From the NCBI GenBank assembly GCA_026126125.1, contig JAHCJW010000017.1, positions 1 through 35,439 on the forward strand: a DNA stretch of 35,439 bases. The letters are read 5' to 3'. The notes under the pieces are model-generated. The model was given only the letters and a program-made list of their open reading frames with translations, did no database searches and had not been told where the DNA came from. This DNA comes from Devosia sp. GTDB taxonomy: Bacteria; Pseudomonadota; Alphaproteobacteria; Rhizobiales; Devosiaceae. Below are positions 15,699 to 23,758 of this stretch, piece by piece (the first letter of the stretch is position 1; each line of letters begins with the position of its first letter). Both the position numbers and the translations under genes were made by a program.

Positions 15699-16808
15699 AT
15701 GAAACATCCAAATCGGCGAATTTTTCTTGCGGCCGCTTTGCTTGGATATCTGGCGACGCCGGTTTTTGCCCAGGGGCAGGATTTCGTCATCGGCTTCATG
15801 ATGCCGGTGAAAACGCTTTTGGGGAAGCAGAACGTGCAGGCCGCGCAAGTGGCGGCGGAGATGCTCAACGCCGAAGGCGGGGTGCTGGGCAGGCAGGTTC
15901 GTCTGGCGGTCTATGACGACAATCAGAACCCCTCGGAGGGTGCGCTGGTTGCGCAGCGGGCTATCGATCAGGACGGCGCCCATTATCTTGCCGGTAACGT
16001 GTCGAGTTCTGTCGCGCTCGCGGTCATTCCGGTAGCGGCGGCGGAGAATGTGCTCTATCTCGCGGTCAATTCGAAGTCGTCAGCCATTACGGCGGGCGGC
16101 CATGGCACAATTTTCCAGTTGAACACGACCGGCGCCGAAGACGCTGCGGCTTTTCAGCAGCTCTTTGATGAAATCAAGGCCGAGAAAGTTGCCTATATGG
16201 GCGACAACACCGATTTCGGCCGTGAATTCGGAGAGATCGTCAGGAAGTTGACCGAGGCCGGCGGCGGTCAGGTTGTCTATAGCGATTTCTGGGGTAATGA
16301 CCAATCGGACTACAATGCGCATGTGACCCTGGCCAAGGCCAGTGGCGCTGAAACCTTCATCGTCATGGGCGGCGTGGGCGAACAGGTCGCCAATGTGATC
16401 CGTTCGGCCCATGAGCTCGGTTTCAACGCTCGCAATACCGTTATCGGTGGCGGTGCCCTCAATCGAAATGTTGTTGGCCTGCTCGGCGACGAGGCGGAAG
16501 GCATCATGAGTGTCGATATCTATCTCACCAGCCTGCAGACCCCGGTGAACAAGAAATTCGTCGAAGCCTATCAGGCGAAATGGGGTGAGGTTCCCGAGAA
16601 ATCGGATGCCCTGGCATTCGAGTCGATCTGGCTCATCGCTCAAGCCGTCAACAAGGCCGGCACCGATGATGTAGCGGTCGTATCGCAGATCCTGCGGGAA
16701 AACGAATGGGAATCGCCGCGCGGAACGATCCATTTCGGTTCCGAAAGCCGGATTGTCGCCGAGGGCTTTGTGACGATCGTCAAGGACGGCGAAATCGTCC
16801 GGAAGTAA
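15699..16808 (+). CDS. Periplasmic ligand-binding protein, LivK/Peripla_BP_6 family (paralog 2)
   Basis: 369 residues from ATG 15699, which follows AAAGGAGGAG; an in-frame upstream extension lacks support and would mask the signal peptide. Seen: MKHPNRRIFLAAALLGYLAT with cleavage near VFA/QGQ, then the same blocks as its neighbour: VIGFMMPVKTLLGKQNVQAA, EGGVLGRQVRLAVYDDNQNP, NVSSSVALAVIPVAAAE and ESIWLIAQAVNKAG. Equal length and gap-free alignment with 14291-15400 show a tandem duplication. Differences cluster at surface and some ligand-loop positions (for example NPKSSRVTEE versus NSKSSAITAG), so ligand range may differ. The GTTACT palindrome found before paralog 1 is not seen here, so expression is by read-through or another promoter. 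Confidence 0.9.
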   Translation: MKHPNRRIFLAAALLGYLATPVFAQGQDFVIGFMMPVKTLLGKQNVQAAQVAAEMLNAEGGVLGRQVRLAVYDDNQNPSEGALVAQRAIDQDGAHYLAGNVSSSVALAVIPVAAAENVLYLAVNSKSSAITAGGHGTIFQLNTTGAEDAAAFQQLFDEIKAEKVAYMGDNTDFGREFGEIVRKLTEAGGGQVVYSDFWGNDQSDYNAHVTLAKASGAETFIVMGGVGEQVANVIRSAHELGFNARNTVIGGGALNRNVVGLLGDEAEGIMSVDIYLTSLQTPVNKKFVEAYQAKWGEVPEKSDALAFESIWLIAQAVNKAGTDDVAVVSQILRENEWESPRGTIHFGSESRIVAEGFVTIVKDGEIVRK

Positions 16809-16813
16809 GGCCA

Positions 16814-16844
16814 CGCAGCCTCTGTCCGAGCGTCAGGGGCTGCG
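16814..16844 (+). terminator. Stem-loop after binding-protein paralog 2
   Basis: 11-bp imperfect stem (16814-16824 with 16834-16844, 10 of 11 complementary) and a 9-nt loop, 5 nt after the stop. No T-run follows directly. It is placed like the stem-loop after paralog 1, so both genes share a 3' hairpin design. Confidence 0.5.
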
Positions 16845-16954
16845 ACCACAGCCGATTTTCCTTTCAACCCGGCCTGAGCGGGCAGCGTCCACGCCGCTGC
16901 TATGGGCAGCAGCGACCCAAGAGCAAGTCGCGCTCGCGCAAGAAAGATACCGAG

Positions 16955-18583
16955 ATGACGCAAGACGAGAAAGTCTTCGACTTCATAGTGGTCGGTGCTG
17001 GTTCGGCCGGCTGCGCAATTGCCGCCAGGCTCTCTGAAAATGGACGTCATTCCGTCTTGCTGCTGGAAGCCGGTCCTGCCGATATAAACCCCTGGATTCA
17101 CGTTCCCCTCGGGTTTTCCCGCACCTATTTCAATTCCCGGATCAACTGGAAATATGATAGCCAGCCCCATCCGCAATTGCAGGGGCGCCAGCTCTATCTG
17201 CCACGCGGAAAAACCCTCGGCGGCACCAGCGCCATCAATGGCATGCTCTATATCCGCGGCCATCACTCCGACTACGACGACTGGCATCGGCAGGGCTGCG
17301 TCGGCTGGGACTGGCAGTCAGTGCTGCCCTATTTCAGGAAATCAGAAGATCAGGCGAGGGGCGAGGATGATTTTCACGGCGTCGAGGGGCCGCTAAAGGT
17401 GTCCGACCAGCCCTATCGATCCGTCCTGTCCGAAGCCTTCGTGGCCGCCAGCGAGCAGGCCGGGATCGCGCCAAACCCCGATTTCAATGGGGCGGAGCAA
17501 GCCGGGACCGGCTATTATCAGATCACCGCCCGCGACGGTCGCCGCTGCAGCTCGGCCACGGCCTATCTCAAGCCTGCCCGCAACCGTCGTAACCTCGTCG
17601 TGAAAACCGGGGCCCAGGCCACCGGGCTGGTGATGGATGGGCGCCGCGCCGCCGGCGTGCGCTATCGCACCTCTGCCGGCGATGGCGTCGCTTCGGCCAG
17701 ACGGGAAGTGATTGTCTCGGCAGGTACCCTGGCCTCGCCCCAGCTTCTGATGCTTTCGGGGATCGGACCGGCCGATCATCTCAGGCAATTCGGCATTCCG
17801 GTCGTCCATGACCTCGTCGGCGTCGGCTCCAACCTGCACGATCACTTCAACGTCTATACCAGCTTCCGCTGCGCCCAGCCGGTTTCGCTCAATGAGGTCA
17901 ACAATAGCCCGCTTCGTCAGCTCTGGGCGGGCATGCAGTATGTCGTGGCGCGAAAAGGTCCCCTGGCCGCCAATGGCATGCTGGCTGGCGCCTTCACGAC
18001 CTCGGACCCCTCTCTCGATCGCCCGGATTTGCAGATCGTCTTTCTCGACTATTCGATGGCTGAACGGACCAAAACGGCGGTCAAGAGCCACCCCTTTCCC
18101 GCATTCTCGCTGATGCCGGTCCATTTGCGGCCCGATGGCAGAGGCACGGTGCGGCTGCAGAGCGCCAACCCGCTGGCCCAGCCCGCCGTCCAATTCGGCT
18201 TTCTGCAAACGGAATACGACGTGCAAGCGCTTCTTGCGGGCATTCAGATCTGTCGCAAAATTGCCCGGCAGCCCGGCCTCAAGGATTTCACCTTGGACGA
18301 GATCTCACCGGGAAGCGAATATGGCGATCGGGCGGGTCTGGAAGCCTTCGTCCGCAAGACCGGCATCAGCAATTCGCATGCGACAAGTACATGCGCGATG
18401 GGGGTTGGCCCGCAAAGCGTGGTCGACCCCCGTTTGAAGGTGCATGGCATTGCTGGCCTGCGCGTCGCCGACGCTTCCATCATGCCCAGCGTGGTCGCTG
18501 GCAACACCAACGCCCCCGCCATCATGATCGGAGAAAAGGCCGCCGCCATGATCCTCGAAGACGCCGACCGCCACGCGTTTTAA
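16955..18583 (+). CDS. GMC-family FAD oxidoreductase no. 2
   Basis: 542 residues. Seen: DFIVVGAGSAGCAIAARL (9-26), LLLEAGP, signature 1 GKTLGGTSAINGMLYIRG (85-102), signature 2 GTLASPQLLMLSGIGPA, His475 in SNSHATSTCAMG, and AGNTNAPAIMIGEKAA at the C-terminus. These identify a choline dehydrogenase/alcohol oxidase-type enzyme. The usual Y/W-H-P-V around the catalytic His reads S-H-A-T here, a less common variant that may shape the pocket. The frame is open upstream into the binding-protein gene, but homology starts at ATG 16955. It is clearly diverged from the GMC enzyme at 9001 and may act on a different alcohol. It is 146 bp after paralog 2, so it could belong to the same transcript. Confidence 0.9.
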   Translation: MTQDEKVFDFIVVGAGSAGCAIAARLSENGRHSVLLLEAGPADINPWIHVPLGFSRTYFNSRINWKYDSQPHPQLQGRQLYLPRGKTLGGTSAINGMLYIRGHHSDYDDWHRQGCVGWDWQSVLPYFRKSEDQARGEDDFHGVEGPLKVSDQPYRSVLSEAFVAASEQAGIAPNPDFNGAEQAGTGYYQITARDGRRCSSATAYLKPARNRRNLVVKTGAQATGLVMDGRRAAGVRYRTSAGDGVASARREVIVSAGTLASPQLLMLSGIGPADHLRQFGIPVVHDLVGVGSNLHDHFNVYTSFRCAQPVSLNEVNNSPLRQLWAGMQYVVARKGPLAANGMLAGAFTTSDPSLDRPDLQIVFLDYSMAERTKTAVKSHPFPAFSLMPVHLRPDGRGTVRLQSANPLAQPAVQFGFLQTEYDVQALLAGIQICRKIARQPGLKDFTLDEISPGSEYGDRAGLEAFVRKTGISNSHATSTCAMGVGPQSVVDPRLKVHGIAGLRVADASIMPSVVAGNTNAPAIMIGEKAAAMILEDADRHAF

Positions 18584-18586
18584 CGC

Positions 18587-18685
18587 GCCTCGCGATCTTT
18601 CAGATTCGCTCTCTGCGTTTTAACCCTTTGTTTTGCCGCATGTCTTTGTCCCGAGACCGGGGCCGCTTTCGGCGGACATGCTTTA
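18587..18685 (-). repeat. RIME-like interspersed palindromic repeat, copy C (inverted)
   Basis: Reverse-complement copy of the repeat at 13741 and 15496: CTTTGTTTTGCCGCATGTCTT corresponds to the AAGACATGCGGCAAAACAAAG block. It fills the space between two convergent genes and reaches the stop codon of the ABC ATPase gene (18683-18685). Confidence 0.75.
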
Positions 18686-20248
18686 GCCGACAATGTCCGG
18701 CAGCCGTGCCGCCATCAATTCTTGCGTGAGCCTGTGCCTGGGGCGGGCGAACAGCGCCGTGGGCGTGCCCTCTTCGACGATCCGTCCCGCCTCCATCACC
18801 AGCACGCGATCGGCCATGGCCGCGACCATGTCGAGGTCGTGGCTGACGATCAGATAGGTCAGCGCGTGGTCCGCCTGTAGCCGGGCCAACAGGTCGAGCA
18901 CGTCCCCACGCACCGAAACATCGAGCGCCGAAACCGGTTCGTCCAAAACGACGAGGCGCGGTCGGGTGACCATCGCGCGGGCAATGGCGAGGCGCTGCCG
19001 CTGGCCCCCGGAAAACTCGTGCGGATAGCGCGCCAGCATGGCCGTCTCCAGGCCGACCGAGGTGATGGCCTCCTCAAGCCGTGTCTGCCGCTCCAGCGGC
19101 GCGAGCCTGGGCAGGAGGCGCAGCGGCTCGCCCAGCGATTGCGCCACTGTCAGGCGTGGGTTGAAGCTCCCGAACGGGTCCTGAAACACCAGCGACAGAT
19201 CTGCGCGCCGGGCCGCCGGCAGGTCGGCGCCGCGATACGGCGTGCCGGCAAAATCCATTTCGCCGGCGCTGGCGCTGTCGAGGCCGACAATCATCCGCCC
19301 CAGCGTGGTCTTGCCGCACCCCGAAGGGCCGACCAGCGCCAGACATTCGCCAACGCCGATCGACAGGCTGACATCGTTGACCGCCAGCAGCGGCTTTTCT
19401 CCCCAATGCAGCAGTCCGCGCCCTTTGAAGGCGCGGGTGAGATGCGTGACCGTCAGCAGCGGCTCGGGCTTGGGGGCGGCCACCCGCTGTCGGGGCGTCA
19501 CCTGTGTCGCCGCCACCAGTTTTTGCGTATAGGCTTGGTTGGGCCGCGTCAGCACGGTGTGCACGGGACCCAGTTCCACCAATGTGCCGCGATGCAACAC
19601 CGCGACACGCTCGCACAGCGCCGCCACCGCCCGAATATCGTGGCTGATGAACAACAGGGTCATGCGCCGGCGCTGGCAGATCTCGCCGATCAGGTCGAGC
19701 ACGAGGCGCTGGGTGATAACGTCGAGTGCCGAGGTGGGCTCGTCGGCGATCATCAACTCGGGCCGGCTGGCCAGCGCCATGGCGATCATCACCCGCTGCC
19801 TTTGCCCCCCCGAAAGCTGGTGCGGATAGCGGCCGGCATGTCGGGGCTCCAGCCCGACCTCCTGCAACAGGGCAGGCAAATCGGCCAGCGGCGCGGCGGC
19901 TTCATCGGCGAGGCGCATTGCTTCTTCGATCTGCTCGCCCACCCGCATCAGCGGATTGAGTGCCGTCATCGGCTCCTGGAACACCATGCCGATGCGCTTG
20001 CCGCGCAAGCGCGCCATTTCGCGTTCGTCCTGGGGCAGGGGGGCGCCATCGAAGCGAATGCGGCCGCTCATCCGCGCGGTTTCCGGCAAAAGCCCGGCAA
20101 TGGCCAGCGCCGTCAGCGATTTTCCCGAGCCGCTTTCCCCGATAATGCCGAAGCGCTCTCCCTTTTCGATGGCAAGGGTCAGGCCCTCGATGGCAGGGCG
20201 AGCGCCGAAGGAAACGGCAAGATCGTCGATTTCGACCAGCGCGGTCAT
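18683..20248 (-). CDS. Dipeptide/nickel-type ABC transporter, fused double ATPase (DppD-DppF-like)
   Basis: 521 residues with two complete nucleotide-binding domains in one chain, as in GsiA/YejF-type importers. Domain 1: Walker A GESGSGKS (37-44), LSGGQRQR (145-152), Walker B LMIADEP, His203 in ISHD. Domain 2: Walker A GPSGCGKT (307-314), FSGGQRQR (412-419), LVVLDEP (432-438), SHD. It powers import by the two permeases encoded just upstream in transcription order. The ATG overlaps the preceding permease stop (ATGA) and follows AGGAG. A longer frame reaching 21118 runs through the permease gene in another frame and is not real. Last gene of the operon; its stop lies in a RIME-like repeat. Confidence 0.93.
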   Translation of the reverse strand: MTALVEIDDLAVSFGARPAIEGLTLAIEKGERFGIIGESGSGKSLTALAIAGLLPETARMSGRIRFDGAPLPQDEREMARLRGKRIGMVFQEPMTALNPLMRVGEQIEEAMRLADEAAAPLADLPALLQEVGLEPRHAGRYPHQLSGGQRQRVMIAMALASRPELMIADEPTSALDVITQRLVLDLIGEICQRRRMTLLFISHDIRAVAALCERVAVLHRGTLVELGPVHTVLTRPNQAYTQKLVAATQVTPRQRVAAPKPEPLLTVTHLTRAFKGRGLLHWGEKPLLAVNDVSLSIGVGECLALVGPSGCGKTTLGRMIVGLDSASAGEMDFAGTPYRGADLPAARRADLSLVFQDPFGSFNPRLTVAQSLGEPLRLLPRLAPLERQTRLEEAITSVGLETAMLARYPHEFSGGQRQRLAIARAMVTRPRLVVLDEPVSALDVSVRGDVLDLLARLQADHALTYLIVSHDLDMVAAMADRVLVMEAGRIVEEGTPTALFARPRHRLTQELMAARLPDIVG

Positions 20249-21081
20249 GCCAGCTCCTGCCGGCGCAGGCGCGGGTCGAGCGCGTCGCGCAAGCCGTCGC
20301 CGGCGATGTTGAGCGCCACCACGATCAGCACGATGGCCAGACCCGGCAGCAGGCTCAAAGAGGGGTGGATGAGGAAGAGGCTTTGCGCATCGCGCAGCAT
20401 CAGCCCCAGGCTCGTGGCCGGCGGCTGCGTGCCAAGACCGATATAGGACAGGCCCGCTTCGGCCAGAATGCCCAGCGACAGCTGGATCGTGCCCTGCACG
20501 ATGATGAGGCTCATGATATTGGGCAAGATATGCCGCCAGGCGATCGCGGCCTTGCCCAGGCCCGCCAGCCGTGCCGCGCCGATGAAGTCGAGGCTCGAAA
20601 GCGCCAGCGCTCCGCCCCGCGCCACCCGGGCGAAGACCGGGATGTTGAAAATGCCGATGGCGATGATCGCATTGGTCGCGCCCGGCCCGATCAGCGTGGC
20701 GATGAGAATGGCGATGATCACCGAGGGAAAGGCGAAGGCGAGATCGGAAATGCGCATCGCCACCCAATCCACCGGCCCGCCCCACATGGCGGCGACGAGG
20801 CCCATCGGCACGCCGATGCCGACGCCAATGGCGACGGCGGCTGCTCCCACGGTGAAGCTGGTCAGCGTCCCCGCCATGATCAGCGACAGCATATCGCGCC
20901 CAAGATGGTCGGTGCCCAGGAGATGGCTGGCATCGGGCACGAGAAACCGCCGGGAAATGGCGATGTCGGCAATTGGGTAAGGGGTCCAGATCAGCGAGGC
21001 GAGCCCTAAAAGGGCAAAGGCCAGCGTCGCGGCAAGGCCGAGCGCCAGGCTCGGATGGTCCAATAGACGCCGCCAGTTCAT
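20245..21081 (-). CDS. ABC transporter permease, DppC-like
   Basis: 278 residues, integral membrane protein of the DppBC/OppBC family. Seen: one N-terminal membrane helix, then LLGTDHLGRDMLSLIMAG, which is the DppC/OppC hallmark, about five further hydrophobic segments, and the EAA-type coupling loop AARLAGLGKAAIAWRHILPN near residues 168-187 that docks on the ATPase. It overlaps both neighbours by 4 nt, showing translational coupling. With the DppB-like partner it forms the membrane channel for peptides or a related solute. Confidence 0.92.
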   Translation of the reverse strand: MNWRRLLDHPSLALGLAATLAFALLGLASLIWTPYPIADIAISRRFLVPDASHLLGTDHLGRDMLSLIMAGTLTSFTVGAAAVAIGVGIGVPMGLVAAMWGGPVDWVAMRISDLAFAFPSVIIAILIATLIGPGATNAIIAIGIFNIPVFARVARGGALALSSLDFIGAARLAGLGKAAIAWRHILPNIMSLIIVQGTIQLSLGILAEAGLSYIGLGTQPPATSLGLMLRDAQSLFLIHPSLSLLPGLAIVLIVVALNIAGDGLRDALDPRLRRQELA

Positions 21082-22025
21082 GCCCGCCGCTCCCGCAGGC
21101 GCGGATCGACCAGCGCATAGGTGAGATCGACCACCAGCATGGTGGCGCTGACCGCCAGCACCAGCACCATGGTGGCGCTGCGCACCAGCACCAGGTCGCG
21201 CTCGGAAATGGCGGTGAAAATCAGCCGCCCCAGCCCGGGCAGGTAGAATACGTTTTCCACGATGATGGTGCCGGCGATGAGATAGGCGAATTGCAGTCCG
21301 AGAATGGTCAGCACCGGCAGAAGCGCATTGCGCACGCCGTGCCGCCAGATCGCCTCGCCATAGGTCATGCCCTTGGCGCGGGCGGTGCGGATGAAGTCCT
21401 GCCCCGCGACATCGACCAGTGCCGTGCGCATCACCCGCGCCAGGATCGCCGCCTGCGGCAAGGCCAGCGCCAGGCTGGGCAGGACGAGGCCACGCAGCGC
21501 CAGCCAGCCATCCTCATACCAGGGAGTGAAGCCGCCCGGCGGTAGCCAGCGCAGCGTCACCGCAAACAGCAGCGTCAGCAGCATGCCAAACCAGAAATTG
21601 GGCACTGCTACCCCGCCTTGCGCCATGACCATCAGTGCCGTGTCGAGCGGTTTGCCCCGATGCCGGGCGGCGAGAATGCCGAGTGGCAGACCGACAGCCA
21701 TGGAAATCGCCATGGCGAAGACCGAGAGCGGCAGGGTGACGGCCATGCGTTCGGCGATCAGTTTCGCCACCGGCGCGCGCTGGGTGTGCGACACGCCGAA
21801 ATCGCCCTGCAGCATGGACCAGACCCAGTTGCCGAACCGGGCTGGCGCCGGAATGTCGAGCCCCATCTGCAGGCGCAGCGCCGCCAGCGCGTCGGCGCTG
21901 GCATTGATGCCCAGAATGAAGCGCGCCGGATCGCCGGGCAGGAGATCGAGAAGCACGAAAATTACCAGCGCGGCGATCAGCAACGTGAGGGCGAAGCCGG
22001 CAAGCCGCCTGAGCAGATAAAGCAT
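21078..22025 (-). CDS. ABC transporter permease, DppB-like
   Basis: 315 residues. Seen: short cytoplasmic start MLYLLRRLAGF then a first membrane helix with LLDLLPGDPARFILG (the DppB/OppB hallmark), NWVWSMLQGDFGVSHTQR, and the EAA loop RTARAKGMTYGEAIWRHGVR; about six membrane segments. It pairs with the DppC-like permease. ATG 22025 is preferred; a GTG one codon earlier (22028) is possible. It is separated from the binding-protein gene by 114 bp that contain a long perfect hairpin. Confidence 0.92.
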   Translation of the reverse strand: MLYLLRRLAGFALTLLIAALVIFVLLDLLPGDPARFILGINASADALAALRLQMGLDIPAPARFGNWVWSMLQGDFGVSHTQRAPVAKLIAERMAVTLPLSVFAMAISMAVGLPLGILAARHRGKPLDTALMVMAQGGVAVPNFWFGMLLTLLFAVTLRWLPPGGFTPWYEDGWLALRGLVLPSLALALPQAAILARVMRTALVDVAGQDFIRTARAKGMTYGEAIWRHGVRNALLPVLTILGLQFAYLIAGTIIVENVFYLPGLGRLIFTAISERDLVLVRSATMVLVLAVSATMLVVDLTYALVDPRLRERRA

Positions 22026-22072
22026 CACCGGGGGCCTCGGCGGCGGGCGAGCAGTTGAGCGAAGGCGTCGGC

Positions 22073-22113
22073 TCGTCCTTCCCTTCTCCTGTTGAGGGAG
22101 AAGGGAAGGACGA
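22073..22113 (-). repeat. Intercistronic palindrome (17-bp perfect stem)
   Basis: Arms 22073-22089 and 22097-22113 are fully complementary with a 7-nt loop; one arm is pyrimidine-rich and the other purine-rich (GGAGAAGGGAAGGACGA). It lies between the binding-protein stop and the permease start. Such hairpins commonly protect the upstream message from 3' decay, giving more binding protein than permease. It may be a member of a dispersed repeat family. Confidence 0.7.
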
Positions 22114-22139
22114 TGTAACCGGCCAAAGGCGGCGTTTCC

Positions 22140-23618
22140 TTACTCCACCCAGTGAATGTCGTGCAGCACCACGCCCTCGATTGGCGCGTTCTGCCACATG
22201 CCTTCGAGCTTGGCGTTCCACACGCCGGTCTGCGCCAATTCGAACAGGTAGCCGTTGACCGCGTCTTTGGCGATGATGATCTGGATCTGCTGGGCCAGGA
22301 CCTTGCGCTGGGCTTCGTCGGTCGTGGCATTGAGCGTCTCGTTCAGCGCCTGAACTTCAGGGTTGTCATAGCCGAAGTAATAGTCGGGATTGGCATAGAT
22401 GCCAATGTCGAAGGGCTCGACATGGCTGATGATGGTCAGGTCGAAGTCCTTGTTGGCAAAGACGTCTTCGAGCCACTGCGCCCATTCCATGTTGATCAGC
22501 TCCAGCCGGACGCCGATCTTGGCGAACTCGCTGGCGATGATCTGGCCCGACAGCCGGGCATAGGCGACGGGCGGCAGTTTCAGCGTCGCCGAAAAGCCCT
22601 CGGGATAACCCGCCCCGGCCAACAGCGTCTTGGCCGCATCGAGATCGAAGGGATAGGTTTCGGTCAGGTCGACATAATAGGGGTGGTGCGGCGCAAAATG
22701 GCTGCCGATCGGCACGCCATAGCCATAGGTTGCTCCTTCGATGATGTCGTGCCGGTTGATGGCATGGGCCATTGCCTGGCGCACGGCGAGGGTGTCGAAC
22801 GGCGCCCGGGCATTATTGGTCGCGAGGATGGTTTCGCCTTCGGTCGAGCCGACCAGCACCTTGAACTGGGGATTGCCTTCGAACACCGCCAGCGCCTCGG
22901 GGGCGAAATTATTGGTGCCATCGATATCGCCGGCCAAAAGCGCATTGGTCATGGTGGCGGTATCGCTGATAAAGACGTAGCTCGCCTTGGTCAGCGCCGG
23001 CTTCTCGCCCCAATAGGGGCCGTATTGTTCGAGGATGACCCGGCTGCCGCGATCCCATTGCACGAAGGCGAAAGGTCCGGTGCCAATCGGTTCATTGGCA
23101 TTGTTGTCGGCGCTTTCCGGCGCCACGATCACGGCGTCGCCGCGCCCGAGATTGAACAGGAACAGCCCATCGGGCCGCGACAGGGTGATCTCCACCGTCT
23201 GCGGATCGATGACGGTCACCGCCGCGATCGACTGGTAAAGTGCCTTTTGGGCGTTGACGCTGTCGTCGGCCAGCAGGCGCTCGAAGGTGAATTTTACGTC
23301 CTCGGCATCGAACGACGTCCCGTCATGGAAGGTGACGCCCTGCGCCAGGGTGAAGCGATAGCTCAGCCCGTCCTCGGTGATGGTCCATGCGGTGGCCAGG
23401 CCCGGCTGCACCGCACCGGTCTGGTCGATGCGAGTGAGGCCCTCGAAGATGTTCTGGTAGACGACCACATCGATGGCTTCGGCCGCTCCAGCCGTGGGGT
23501 CGAGTGCCGGTGGCTCGAGCGCCACGCCGATGCGAATCTCGGTGGATTGGGCACAGGCCAGGCCGGTTGCCAGCAACAGGCCGGCCATGGCCAGCGCGAG
23601 GGACTTGGTTGCTCTCAT
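22140..23618 (-). CDS. ABC transporter periplasmic substrate-binding protein, DppA/SBP_bac_5 family
   Basis: 492 residues. Seen: signal peptide MRATKSLALAMAGLLLATGL with likely cleavage at ACA/QS, then IRIGVALEPPALDPTAGAAE, YQNIFEGLTRIDQTG and ITEDGLSYRFTLAQGVTFHD, all SBP_bac_5 hallmarks, and GYDNPEVQALN near the C-terminus. It captures oligopeptides or similar solutes in the periplasm and delivers them to the adjoining permeases. The frame extends upstream to 23753, but GGGAGA precedes ATG 23618 and the signal peptide begins there. First gene of the four-gene operon 23618 to 18683. Confidence 0.92.
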   Translation of the reverse strand: MRATKSLALAMAGLLLATGLACAQSTEIRIGVALEPPALDPTAGAAEAIDVVVYQNIFEGLTRIDQTGAVQPGLATAWTITEDGLSYRFTLAQGVTFHDGTSFDAEDVKFTFERLLADDSVNAQKALYQSIAAVTVIDPQTVEITLSRPDGLFLFNLGRGDAVIVAPESADNNANEPIGTGPFAFVQWDRGSRVILEQYGPYWGEKPALTKASYVFISDTATMTNALLAGDIDGTNNFAPEALAVFEGNPQFKVLVGSTEGETILATNNARAPFDTLAVRQAMAHAINRHDIIEGATYGYGVPIGSHFAPHHPYYVDLTETYPFDLDAAKTLLAGAGYPEGFSATLKLPPVAYARLSGQIIASEFAKIGVRLELINMEWAQWLEDVFANKDFDLTIISHVEPFDIGIYANPDYYFGYDNPEVQALNETLNATTDEAQRKVLAQQIQIIIAKDAVNGYLFELAQTGVWNAKLEGMWQNAPIEGVVLHDIHWVE

Positions 23619-23758
23619 TGTCGTCTCCCAAAAGGCAAGACGCGAGCCCGCGCCTTCGCGAATAGGTATAGGCAAACTGGCCGGTCGGCGCATCCGCCTT
23701 GCGTATGAAACTTTTCGCCTATGGCAAGGTTCAAGGGCAAGATCGCCCTGCAAACGGA

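Noticed and set aside
16706-16954. Upstream extension of the second GMC frame
   Set aside because: It overlaps the end of the second receptor gene and precedes the FAD fold with unconserved sequence.
20249-21118. N-terminal extension of the double ATPase frame
   Set aside because: It runs through the DppC-like permease gene in another frame, has no conserved motif, and a good start with AGGAG exists at 20248.
22152-23708. Long plus-strand open frame (518 codons) opposite the DppA-like gene
   Set aside because: It is antisense to a gene with clear SBP_bac_5 motifs and has no domain of its own; high GC keeps antisense frames open. The same applies to the minus frames opposite hisS (30012-31466) and the plus frame opposite the kinase-like gene (23699-25276).
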